A stretch of 26,215 nt of DNA from Bacteroidales bacterium (GTDB lineage: Bacteria > Bacteroidota > Bacteroidia > Bacteroidales > Muribaculaceae): positions 1 to 26,215 of the forward strand of contig SFNC01000018.1 of assembly GCA_004554255.1 (NCBI GenBank). Reading direction: 5' to 3'. The position numbers were made by a program, and so were the translations under genes. Under the pieces are notes generated by a model. That model did no database searches, had not been told where the DNA came from, and saw nothing but the letters and a program-made list of their open reading frames with translations. Positions 17,459 through 23,925 of the stretch are shown here, in pieces. Numbering within the stretch: position 1 is the first letter of the stretch; each line of letters starts with the position of its first letter.

Positions 17459-18160
17459 TCAGAGCAGGCTCTGCAGCGACGGTATCAGCGCCGCATCCGT
17501 GGCGGCATCTTCCTCAGCAGTCCACCCTCGGCCCTTTATCCACGCCGTGGCACAGCCTATCGACCGCGCCGGCAGTATATCCTTGCGCAGGGAATCGCCC
17601 ACCACCAGCACCTCCTCGGGCTCCAGACCGAGCGCCACAACTCCCAGGCGGAATATCCGCGCATCGGGCTTGCGCACACCCACCACAGCACTCTCTATTA
17701 TCCCCCCGAAGTACTCACGGATACCGAAGCCGCGAAGCACCGAGTCAACATTTCCGTAAAAATTGCTGACAAGCACCATCGGGTACCGCTCGGACAGCTT
17801 CTGCAGCACTGGCCGCGCCTCCTCGATGCACGTCCGCGCGTAATCATCGCAGTATTTGGCCGCGATGCGCGCCGCCGGCTCTATCTTCTCGGCCTCCAGA
17901 TGCCCCTGACGGTTCAGTTCCTGCAGCTCCAGAACCATTTTCTTATACAATAATGTGTGGAAGTCATCGCACGGCAATATGTGTCGTTCGCGCGCCAGGG
18001 CACGCTCAGCATACACATAGCAGTCGCGGAAAACAGCTGTGGGCACGTCTATCCCGGCGGCCCTCCACCCTTGCTCTATTATATGGCTCCAATGGTCGCC
18101 ACGCGTGTCAAGCGTGCCGCCGTAATCAAATATTATGCCTTTTATCTTACTGTCTGTCAT
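17459..18160 (-). CDS. HAD-superfamily hydrolase with atypical motif I
   Basis: The 233-residue product has HAD motif I DYGGTLD (nucleophile D12), motif II VSNFYG, motif III lysine in VRKPDARIF and motif IV GDSLRKDI. The second motif I position, usually the acid/base Asp (DxD), is Gly14. Classical phosphatase chemistry is therefore less certain, though D18 follows closely. The helical cap (about 22-100) fits a C1-cap HAD-IA type. It begins 7 bp after the stop of the phosphatidyltransferase gene and is the last gene of the ATP-grasp operon. A phosphate-removal step on a lipid head-group precursor is plausible but inferred only from context. Confidence 0.85.
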   Translation of the reverse strand: MTDSKIKGIIFDYGGTLDTRGDHWSHIIEQGWRAAGIDVPTAVFRDCYVYAERALARERHILPCDDFHTLLYKKMVLELQELNRQGHLEAEKIEPAARIAAKYCDDYARTCIEEARPVLQKLSERYPMVLVSNFYGNVDSVLRGFGIREYFGGIIESAVVGVRKPDARIFRLGVVALGLEPEEVLVVGDSLRKDILPARSIGCATAWIKGRGWTAEEDAATDAALIPSLQSLL

Positions 18161-18167
18161 CGGATTG

Positions 18168-19118
18168 TCAATGCTTGAATTCTCCGGCCTCGAGCGCGGC
18201 CGTGAGGCGTTTGCAGATGCGCTCGTGACGCACCACCATGTATATCAGCAATATATTCAGCACCACCAGCTCAAAAGCGAAGTACAGCCACGGCATGCGT
18301 GCGAACAGCGACGCAAACAGCGCTATGCACCGCCAGTTGAACGACAGTATGTTGGTGTACTTCATCAGCGGCAGCGACAGCGCGCGGAAGCGGTCGCGGA
18401 AGCTCTGCGGTATCTTCCCGTCGGGGAAATCGGCGTGCAGACGTCGGCGCAGCTCCTGCATGGACGGCGTCATCTGCTCCTGGTTCACGGTATAGCCCGT
18501 GTAGAAGGTAAGTATCAGCTTCTGGAAGAAGTTGCCGCCCCACGTCAGCGTGGACAGCTTGGCCTTGAGGTTGTCGGCGCTCTCCAGCTCGCTGCCGTCC
18601 TCGCCCTTGAGGAAGTACAGGTGGAACTGGCGGTAATAGTCGGCCATAGCAGCCTGCTTGGCGTGGCAAATGCCTGTTACAACGGCAATTACCCATATCA
18701 GCCACGGACGCTCCATAAAGAATGCCGAGGTAGCGTTTTCGCGCAGACAGATTGCCACGTAGATTGTCGCGAACCACAGATCGCCGGCCATGCCGTCCAG
18801 GATACGGCCGATGCGCGAATACTGCTTGGTCATGCGCGCAAGCTGCCCGTCGGCGCTGTCAAAGCTGTTGGCCCACACCAGCAGCACCATGCCTATCACG
18901 TTTATCCACAGCTCGTTATAATAGAATGCAATGCCGGCACCGATGCCTAAAAAGATAGACGCAACGGTGATAGCGTTCGGCGTCACGCCAAGGCGACGCG
19001 CCAGACACGCCCAGGCATAGCCTATAGGGCGGTAGAACGCAAGGTCGATATGCTCCTCGGTATCCGCGCTCTTCAGCGTGTCGCGGTACGAGGTCTTCGG
19101 GGTAGTTTCTTTTGCCAT
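18168..19118 (-). CDS. CDP-alcohol phosphatidyltransferase family protein
   Basis: This integral membrane enzyme type joins a CDP-linked lipid or alcohol to an alcohol acceptor, releasing CMP. The 316-residue product has the motif D87-x2-D90-G-x2-A-R-x8-G104-x3-D108, but the final Asp, expected at 112, is Gly112 with Asp113 next to it. Several transmembrane helices are visible (about 47-66, 72-86, 135-150 and a C-terminal pair near 265-300), separated by a long hydrophilic loop (about 165-240). The substrate cannot be read from the sequence; inositol-phosphate, glycerol-phosphate and other head groups remain possible. It lies 16 bp after ATP-grasp and 7 bp before HAD. Confidence 0.85.
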   Translation of the reverse strand: MAKETTPKTSYRDTLKSADTEEHIDLAFYRPIGYAWACLARRLGVTPNAITVASIFLGIGAGIAFYYNELWINVIGMVLLVWANSFDSADGQLARMTKQYSRIGRILDGMAGDLWFATIYVAICLRENATSAFFMERPWLIWVIAVVTGICHAKQAAMADYYRQFHLYFLKGEDGSELESADNLKAKLSTLTWGGNFFQKLILTFYTGYTVNQEQMTPSMQELRRRLHADFPDGKIPQSFRDRFRALSLPLMKYTNILSFNWRCIALFASLFARMPWLYFAFELVVLNILLIYMVVRHERICKRLTAALEAGEFKH

Positions 19119-19134
19119 GCTCTTGTGTTGCCTG

Positions 19135-20004
19135 TTAGTTTTTCTGATGTTGCTTTATCGCGGCCATGATGCACTTGGCGATATGCGGCGCCGCCTGCGT
19201 GCGGCAGGGCGCGAAGCTGGGCCAGTCGTTGAAGTCGATGATGCGGATAGACCCGTCGTCGGCAACAATACAGTCGCCGCCATATATCTTAACATCAAGC
19301 GCATCCGACGCCTCGCGGCAGATGCGGCGCAGATAGTCCTCGTCGAACTTAAGCCCGCGCGCAGGACCGTTGATAGCCTCGTTGCCATATTTGCTGTGAC
19401 CGGCCTCCAGGGGGTAGAACCAGAAGAAGAAGTCAGTGTCGGCAACGCCGTAGAACTTGATGAGGTCGCCCTCGAGGTGGCGGTTGATAACAGCACGCTT
19501 TATCCCGCGCAGGAAATACTCCTGCAGCACCTCCTGAGCCTCCTGCGGATGGCGCACAAAGCTCACATCCTCCTTGTGCATGGCATGGAAGTCGCCGCGC
19601 TTTATCCACGCACGGCCAAAGCCCGCACGCTCCATGGCGTCCACAACAGCTTCGTCGGTATTCACCATCAGCGATTCGGGATAAGGAATGCCGCTGCCCA
19701 TCAGAATGCGCGTCATACGCTCGCGCGTGCAGTTCTCGATGCCGTAGCCCGAGTTGATTACCAGCGCGCCATTGTCCTGACAGCGCTGCAGATGCTCTAT
19801 GGACCGCATCTCGCGACACATATTTACTATGATTCCTTCCGTGACCTTGCCCGCGGCAAGCTGCTCCTCAGTGTAAATATTCACTTCGCAGCCGCGCTTG
19901 CGCAGCTCGTCGGCAACAAGATTGAAAATTGCGGCGTCATTGCCGATATGATTGGGCGAATACGCGCCGGAGCGCATCACGCCCGCTATTTTTATCGTAG
20001 CCAT
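19135..20004 (-). CDS. ATP-grasp domain protein
   Basis: The 289-residue product has an N-terminal Rossmann-like domain (about 1-95, including NHIGNDAAIFNLVADEL) and an ATP-grasp fold with AWIKRGDFH, NRHLEGDLIKFYGV, and the metal-binding end KIYGGDCIVADDGSIRIIDFNDWPSF. Such enzymes form carboxylate-amine bonds or, in some cases such as inositol phosphate kinases, phosphorylate small molecules; the acceptor here is unknown. It is the first gene of the operon with the phosphatidyltransferase and HAD, has a strong promoter (20115-20146), and its transcript would carry a leader of about 104 nt. Confidence 0.85.
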   Translation of the reverse strand: MATIKIAGVMRSGAYSPNHIGNDAAIFNLVADELRKRGCEVNIYTEEQLAAGKVTEGIIVNMCREMRSIEHLQRCQDNGALVINSGYGIENCTRERMTRILMGSGIPYPESLMVNTDEAVVDAMERAGFGRAWIKRGDFHAMHKEDVSFVRHPQEAQEVLQEYFLRGIKRAVINRHLEGDLIKFYGVADTDFFFWFYPLEAGHSKYGNEAINGPARGLKFDEDYLRRICREASDALDVKIYGGDCIVADDGSIRIIDFNDWPSFAPCRTQAAPHIAKCIMAAIKQHQKN

Positions 20005-20108
20005 ATAATTATGAGGCTGTATATAAGTAATTTATGTAAGGGAAGCCCGCACAACTCACGTGCCGCCACCCGGATAATGTTGGCATCCCCGATACCCTCA
20101 GGGACTTT
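20005..20108 (-). promoter_or_regulatory. Long GC-rich leader of the ATP-grasp operon
   Basis: Between the predicted transcript start and the ATG lies a leader of about 104 nt. Read as RNA on the minus strand it can form CCC-UGA-GGG, a GCAC/GUGC hairpin with a 7-nt loop, and a longer-range GGGGA/UUCCC pairing. No known riboswitch class is recognised. The last 45 nt before the ATG are AT-rich and unstructured. Confidence 0.35.
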
Positions 20109-20114
20109 TCGCGA

Positions 20115-20146
20115 CAAAATTACTAAAATCTCCGCACACTGGCAAA
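20115..20146 (-). promoter_or_regulatory. Promoter of the ATP-grasp / lipid operon
   Basis: On the minus strand TTTG (20146 to 20143), a 20-bp spacer and TAATTTTG (20122 to 20115) match both consensus boxes. It is among the best promoter matches in the window. Confidence 0.7.
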
Positions 20147-20205
20147 TATGCCGCCCCCCAAACACCCCACACCAAACTTTTTTCACGCCCTCCGCGAACC
20201 CAAAA

Positions 20206-20245
20206 CCCTCTCCTCTCCCACTCCTCTCCCACTCTCCCCCTCTCC
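20206..20245. repeat. Polypyrimidine tract with mirror symmetry
   Basis: About 40 bp are almost pure C/T on the plus strand, broken by three A residues or fewer. It includes the mirror repeat CCCTCTC/CTCTCCC (20206-20219) and a direct repeat of CTCTCCCACTC. Such tracts can adopt triplex (H-DNA) forms. It separates the ATP-grasp promoter from repeat block B. Confidence 0.6.
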
Positions 20246-20259
20246 AAACCACTCCAAAC

Positions 20260-20465
20260 CACTCCTCTGCGCGAGCCCCCCAGAACTCCTCCGCGTGCTC
20301 CCCCTCTCCAAATTATTTCTCTGCGAGAGTTCCACAGAACTCCTCCGCGTGCTCGGCGTACTCTGCGCGAGATATAAAAAACACCCTCTCCGCGCGAGAT
20401 ATAAAAAACATCCGCGTGATAAAACACATCCGCGCGAGCCACAAAACCCTCCGCGCGAGCCCCCC
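20260..20465 (-). repeat. Non-coding repeat block B (one unit related to block A)
   Basis: This block lies in the 545-bp gap between the ATP-grasp ATG and the fabD stop. It shares an exact 42-bp stretch with block A (20302-20343 equals 17314-17355) and an exact 23-bp stretch (20351-20373 equals 17364-17386), followed by the same AT-rich and CGCGCGAG pieces, ending near CCGCGCGAGCC. It follows fabD in fabD's orientation, as block A follows the HAD gene. No credible coding frame is seen. Confidence 0.85.
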
Positions 20466-20490
20466 GAAAGTAAGTTCTCACAAACAACAA

Positions 20491-20518
20491 GCGGCGCGCC
20501 ACCCTCGTGACACGCCGC
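20491..20518 (-). terminator. fabD terminator
   Basis: GCGGCG (20491-20496) and CGCCGC (20513-20518) pair with a further imperfect extension. On the minus strand the stem is followed by TTGTTGTTTG. It lies about 30 bp past the fabD stop. Confidence 0.6.
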
Positions 20519-20549
20519 CCGTATTATTCCATTAGGAGTAGAAAACCTA

Positions 20550-21437
20550 TCACAGGCTCTGAATACCCGAAACAGCCACCTCGCGGCTGATCTTCGAGAT
20601 CATGCCCTGCAGCGCGCGGCCCGGGCCGATCTCAATGAACTCCGTAGCGCCATCGGCAATCATATTGCGCACAGTGTTAGTCCAGCGCACGGGAGCAGTG
20701 AGCTGCGCGATAAGGTTAGCCTTGATTTCTGCCGGATCTGTGTGGGGCAGAGCGTCAACATTCTGATAGACAGGGCAACGGGGCACCGAGAAAGTAGTGC
20801 GGTCGATAGCCTCGGCAAGCTCGGCACGTGCGGGCTCCATGCACGGAGAGTGGAACGCGCCGCCCACCTTAAGCTTCAGGGCGCGCTTGGCGCCGGCGGC
20901 GGTAAGAGCCTCACAGGCAGCGTCAATAGCGGCGATTTCGCCACTGATTACAAGCTGACCCGGGTTGTTATAATTTGCGCAGGCAAGGATGCCGGCATTC
21001 AGCGACGCGCATACCTCCTCAATTTTCTCATCGGGCAGACCGATGATAGCCGCCATAGTCGAAGGCTTGAGCTCGCACGCCTTCTGCATCGCCTGGGCGC
21101 GGGCCGAAACAAGGCGAAGCGCATCGGCAAAATCAAGTGCGCCGGCAGAGACAAGCGCCGAGAACTCGCCCAAGGAGTGACCTGCCGTCATATCAGGCTT
21201 CATCTCGCCCTCCAGTGCCTTTGCAAGCGCTACCGAGTGGATAAACACTGCCGGCTGTGTTACTTTAGTCTGCTTAAGGTCCTCGTCGGTACCCTCGAAC
21301 ATGATGTCAGTAATGCGGAAGCCAAGAATATCATTGGCCTGTTCCATCATTGCGCGGATATCTTCGCGGCTCTCATAAAGATCTTTGCCCATGCCCACAA
21401 ACTGTGAGCCCTGGCCGGGGAATACAAATGCTTTCAT
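20550..21437 (-). CDS. fabD: Malonyl-CoA:ACP transacylase
   Basis: The enzyme transfers malonyl groups from CoA to acyl carrier protein to start type II fatty acid elongation. The 295-residue product has FPGQGSQFVGMG (from residue 6), the nucleophile elbow GHSLGE (86-91, Ser88), the histidine-bearing GGAFHSPCMEPA (His near 195) and a typical C-terminal PVRWTNTVRNMI...EIGPGRALQGM. Length is normal. It is not clustered with other fab genes here; it stands alone, divergent from tatA with an intergenic region of about 157 bp that holds both promoters. Confidence 0.96.
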   Translation of the reverse strand: MKAFVFPGQGSQFVGMGKDLYESREDIRAMMEQANDILGFRITDIMFEGTDEDLKQTKVTQPAVFIHSVALAKALEGEMKPDMTAGHSLGEFSALVSAGALDFADALRLVSARAQAMQKACELKPSTMAAIIGLPDEKIEEVCASLNAGILACANYNNPGQLVISGEIAAIDAACEALTAAGAKRALKLKVGGAFHSPCMEPARAELAEAIDRTTFSVPRCPVYQNVDALPHTDPAEIKANLIAQLTAPVRWTNTVRNMIADGATEFIEIGPGRALQGMISKISREVAVSGIQSL

Positions 21438-21504
21438 ATCGATTAATAATTTTTATTTTGCTTTGGGATTTACTCGTATTTTATAATGTTTTATAAAATG
21501 TGTG

Positions 21505-21512
21505 CAAAGATA
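21505..21512 (-). promoter_or_regulatory. fabD promoter -7 element
   Basis: TATCTTTG on the minus strand (21512 to 21505) matches TAnnTTTG and gives a leader of about 60 nt. No convincing -33 box is seen. Confidence 0.5.
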
Positions 21513-21534
21513 GCAATTTTTCAAAAATTTATCG

Positions 21535-21542
21535 TAACTTTG
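21535..21542 (+). promoter_or_regulatory. tatA promoter -7 element
   Basis: TAACTTTG matches TAnnTTTG about 52 bp before the tatA ATG, giving a leader of about 45 nt. The -33 position would fall on the fabD -7 box, and no TTTG is present there. Confidence 0.5.
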
Positions 21543-21594
21543 GACTCTAAATTTCTACATTGGGACGTAGGAACCCCCAAAAATCAATATTATC

Positions 21595-21882
21595 ATGTCT
21601 ATTTCCACCACTATACTTCTCTTTTTAGGCCTTCGCGGCGCCCAGTTATGGCTTCTCCTTCTCATAGGCCTTATTATCTTCGGTGCCGCCCGTCTGCCCA
21701 AAATCATGCGCAACTTGGGCAAGGGAGTGCACTCCTTCAAGCAGGGAATGGAAGAGGCCAAGGCCGAAATGAACAAGCCCGTAAAATCCGCCGACGAGAT
21801 TATCCGCGAGCGCGAAGCCGCCGCGAACGGAAGCATAACTTCTACCGCCAAGGCTAAAGACTCCGACGGCCCTAATGCCTGA
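21595..21882 (+). CDS. tatA: Sec-independent translocase subunit TatA
   Basis: This inner-membrane component forms the twin-arginine protein-conducting assembly. The 95-residue product has a short N-terminal transmembrane helix (about 14-30, QLWLLLLIGLIIFGAA), the FGAARLPKIMRNLGKG hinge, an amphipathic helix (VHSFKQGMEEAKAEMN) and a charged flexible C-terminal tail. No separate tatB is present; in Bacteroidota a TatA-type protein with TatC is usual. It overlaps tatC by 8 bp, so the two are co-translated. Confidence 0.93.
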   Translation: MSISTTILLFLGLRGAQLWLLLLIGLIIFGAARLPKIMRNLGKGVHSFKQGMEEAKAEMNKPVKSADEIIREREAAANGSITSTAKAKDSDGPNA

Positions 21883-22714
21883 GAATCAGCAGACAGACAC
21901 CACCGACAGAGACCTCACTTTCTGGGAACACCTCGGAGAGCTGAGGGTGACGTTCCTGCGCATTATCGTAACCCTCTTTGTCTTCGCATTTGCCTTCTTC
22001 ATGGGCATGAGATGGCTGTTCGACAATGTCATTCTATGGCCCTGCAACGCCGACTTCCCCCTTTACTCATTGCTCTCGTTCATGAGCGGAGACGGCGAGT
22101 GGCTACCGGACCTGTCCGACTCTTCCTTCTCGGTATCGCTCATAAACATTAAGCTGGGGACTCAGCTGATGACGCACTTCAGCGCATCCTTCTACCTCGC
22201 AATCGTCTTTGCATTCCCCATAATCATCTATCAGCTCTGGCAATTCATTGCCCCGGGACTTTACCCCCACGAGCGGCGCGGCGCACGCAAGGCTTTCTTT
22301 TTCGGAAACCTCATGTTCTACCTCGGCACCACCCTCGGATACTTCATCGTGTTCCCGCTGGCACTCAGGTTTTTATCCGAATATCAGCTCTCGGACAGCA
22401 TTGACAATATGCTCACCCTCGACTCATACATGGACTCGTTCTACTCCACCATTTTCGCAATCGGTATAGTTTTCGAGTTGCCTCTGCTCGCTTGGATGCT
22501 CGGACACATGAGGCTCATAAACCGCAGATTCTTCACTAAATACCGCAAATACGCCATCTTCGCCCTTCTCGTCCTCTCCGCTATTATAACCCCCACATCA
22601 GACATCCTCACCCTCTTCATAGTATTCATACCGCTCTACGCCCTTTGGGAGATGTCACGCCTCCTGGTTCCAAAGCCCGAACCCTCGGAGCACGACGAAA
22701 CAACGCCCCAATAA
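21875..22714 (+). CDS. tatC: Sec-independent translocase subunit TatC
   Basis: This six-helix inner-membrane protein recognises twin-arginine signal peptides. The 279-residue product has the N-terminal signature FWEHLGELR (near 17), the central AFPIIIYQLWQFIAPGLYPHERR, and FTKYRKYAIFALLVLSAIITPTSDILT near the C-terminus. It carries a somewhat long first periplasmic loop (about 58-95). The start overlaps tatA by 8 bp in another frame. dnaX follows after 72 bp with its own -7-like element. Confidence 0.96.
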   Translation: MPENQQTDTTDRDLTFWEHLGELRVTFLRIIVTLFVFAFAFFMGMRWLFDNVILWPCNADFPLYSLLSFMSGDGEWLPDLSDSSFSVSLINIKLGTQLMTHFSASFYLAIVFAFPIIIYQLWQFIAPGLYPHERRGARKAFFFGNLMFYLGTTLGYFIVFPLALRFLSEYQLSDSIDNMLTLDSYMDSFYSTIFAIGIVFELPLLAWMLGHMRLINRRFFTKYRKYAIFALLVLSAIITPTSDILTLFIVFIPLYALWEMSRLLVPKPEPSEHDETTPQ

Positions 22715-22774
22715 AATTAAGCGCCCATTTGGTTTTTTTGACCAGACCCTCCTAAATTTATCCATAAAATTTTG

Positions 22775-22782
22775 TAATTTTG
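22775..22782 (+). promoter_or_regulatory. Possible dnaX -7 element adjoining the start codon
   Basis: TAATTTTG ends 4 bp before the dnaX ATG at 22787, so transcription would begin at or next to the start codon. No -33 TTTG occurs at the proper distance. Either the mRNA is nearly leaderless or the match is fortuitous and dnaX is read through from tatC. Confidence 0.35.
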
Positions 22783-22786
22783 TCGC

Positions 22787-23914
22787 ATGGAACATTACAT
22801 TGTATCGGCCAGAAAATACAGACCCTCTACTTTCGCAAGTGTTGTCGGACAGAAAGCCCTCGCCGCAACTCTTAAAAACTCTATTGCGACAGACCGCCTC
22901 GCTCACGCATACCTCTTCTGCGGCAGCCGTGGCGTTGGCAAAACCTCATGCGCCAGAATATTCGCAAAGACCATTAACTGCGAGAACAGGACGCCGGACG
23001 GCGAAGCATGCAACCAATGCCCGTCATGCAAATCCTTCAACGACAACCGCTCGTTCAACATCATTGAGCTCGACGCCGCATCCCACAACGGCGTGCAGGA
23101 CATCAAAACCCTGATAGAGCAGGTCATGGTGCCACCCACCGATGGCAAATACCGCGTGTTCATCATTGACGAGGTTCACATGCTCACTTCTCAGGCCTTC
23201 AATGCCTTCCTCAAAACCCTCGAGGAACCACCCGCATACGCAATATTCATCCTCGCAACTACCGAAAAACACAAAATCATCTCCACCATCCTCTCCCGTT
23301 GCCAGATCTACGACTTCAGCAGAATCACCATTAAAGACATGGTGGAACACATGGCATACGTCGCGAAAAGCGAAGGTATCAACGTTGAACCCGCTGCCCT
23401 TGGCGTTATCGCAAGACACGCCGACGGCGCAATGCGCGACGCACTCAGCATTTTCGACCAGATTGCAGCATCGTCACGAGGGAACATCACATACAACTCC
23501 ACAATAGAGAACCTCAACGTCCTCGACAACTCATACTTCGACAAACTCGCCGACGCCTTCGCAAACAGCGACATCCCCGGCGCCCTCGCAATATATAACG
23601 ACATACGCGCAAAAGGTTTCGACGCTCTATTCTTCATCAACGGCCTCGCATCATACATCCGCGACCTGATGCTCGCAAGAGACCCGAGAACGGTAGAAAT
23701 GCTCGAGACCACCGACGAATTCCGACAGGCAATGGCAGTCAGAGCACAGGCGTTCCAGCCCGACTTCTACTACAAGGCTATGAGCATCCTCAACGATGCA
23801 GACCTGAACTACCGGACAGCCTCAAACAAACAGTTCCTCACAGAACTCACAATAATTAAACTCTGCCAACTACTCTGCCCCACGACGCCGGCGATGACGT
23901 CGGGGGGCAACTGA
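22787..23914 (+). CDS. dnaX: DNA polymerase III gamma/tau subunit, N-terminal frame
   Basis: This is the ATPase of the clamp loader that places the sliding clamp on DNA. The zero-frame product is 375 residues. It has Walker A GSRGVGKTS (46-54), a zinc site with C65, C75, C78 and C81, Walker B IIDEVH (126-131), the sensor 1 region ILATTEKHKI, SRCQIYDF, and the sensor 2 segment GAMRDALSIFDQ. Domain III continues to KLCQLL near residue 365, after which the frame ends at TGA 23912. The tau-like C-terminal part is encoded in the -1 frame. The short product resembles a gamma-type subunit, and the full fusion would be about 582 residues, close to the family's usual length. Start ATG 22787 gives the standard N-terminus. 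Confidence 0.93.
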   Translation: MEHYIVSARKYRPSTFASVVGQKALAATLKNSIATDRLAHAYLFCGSRGVGKTSCARIFAKTINCENRTPDGEACNQCPSCKSFNDNRSFNIIELDAASHNGVQDIKTLIEQVMVPPTDGKYRVFIIDEVHMLTSQAFNAFLKTLEEPPAYAIFILATTEKHKIISTILSRCQIYDFSRITIKDMVEHMAYVAKSEGINVEPAALGVIARHADGAMRDALSIFDQIAASSRGNITYNSTIENLNVLDNSYFDKLADAFANSDIPGALAIYNDIRAKGFDALFFINGLASYIRDLMLARDPRTVEMLETTDEFRQAMAVRAQAFQPDFYYKAMSILNDADLNYRTASNKQFLTELTIIKLCQLLCPTTPAMTSGGN

Positions 23915-23925
23915 AACCCATCGCC
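23878..23925 (+). other. dnaX frame change region with slippery G GGG GGC
   Basis: The zero frame and the -1 frame overlap without stops from 23860 to 23914. Within this, G GGG GGC (23902-23908) is in the correct phase for a -1 slip (zero-frame codons GGG GGC AAC TGA). CCCC at 23878-23881 is another candidate point. GGCGATG (23890-23896) and CATCGCC (23919-23925) form a 7-bp inverted repeat around the heptamer. A missing base in either homopolymer would also explain the break. Confidence 0.6.

Noticed and set aside
17137..20465. Composite transposon formed by repeat blocks A and B
   Set aside because: No transposase, terminal inverted repeats or target duplications are visible; the enclosed genes match the surroundings in style.
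19078..20535. A 485-codon plus-strand frame over ATP-grasp and repeat block B
   Set aside because: Its first part is antisense to ATP-grasp and its last part is translated repeat (Ser/Pro/Arg-rich); no family resemblance.
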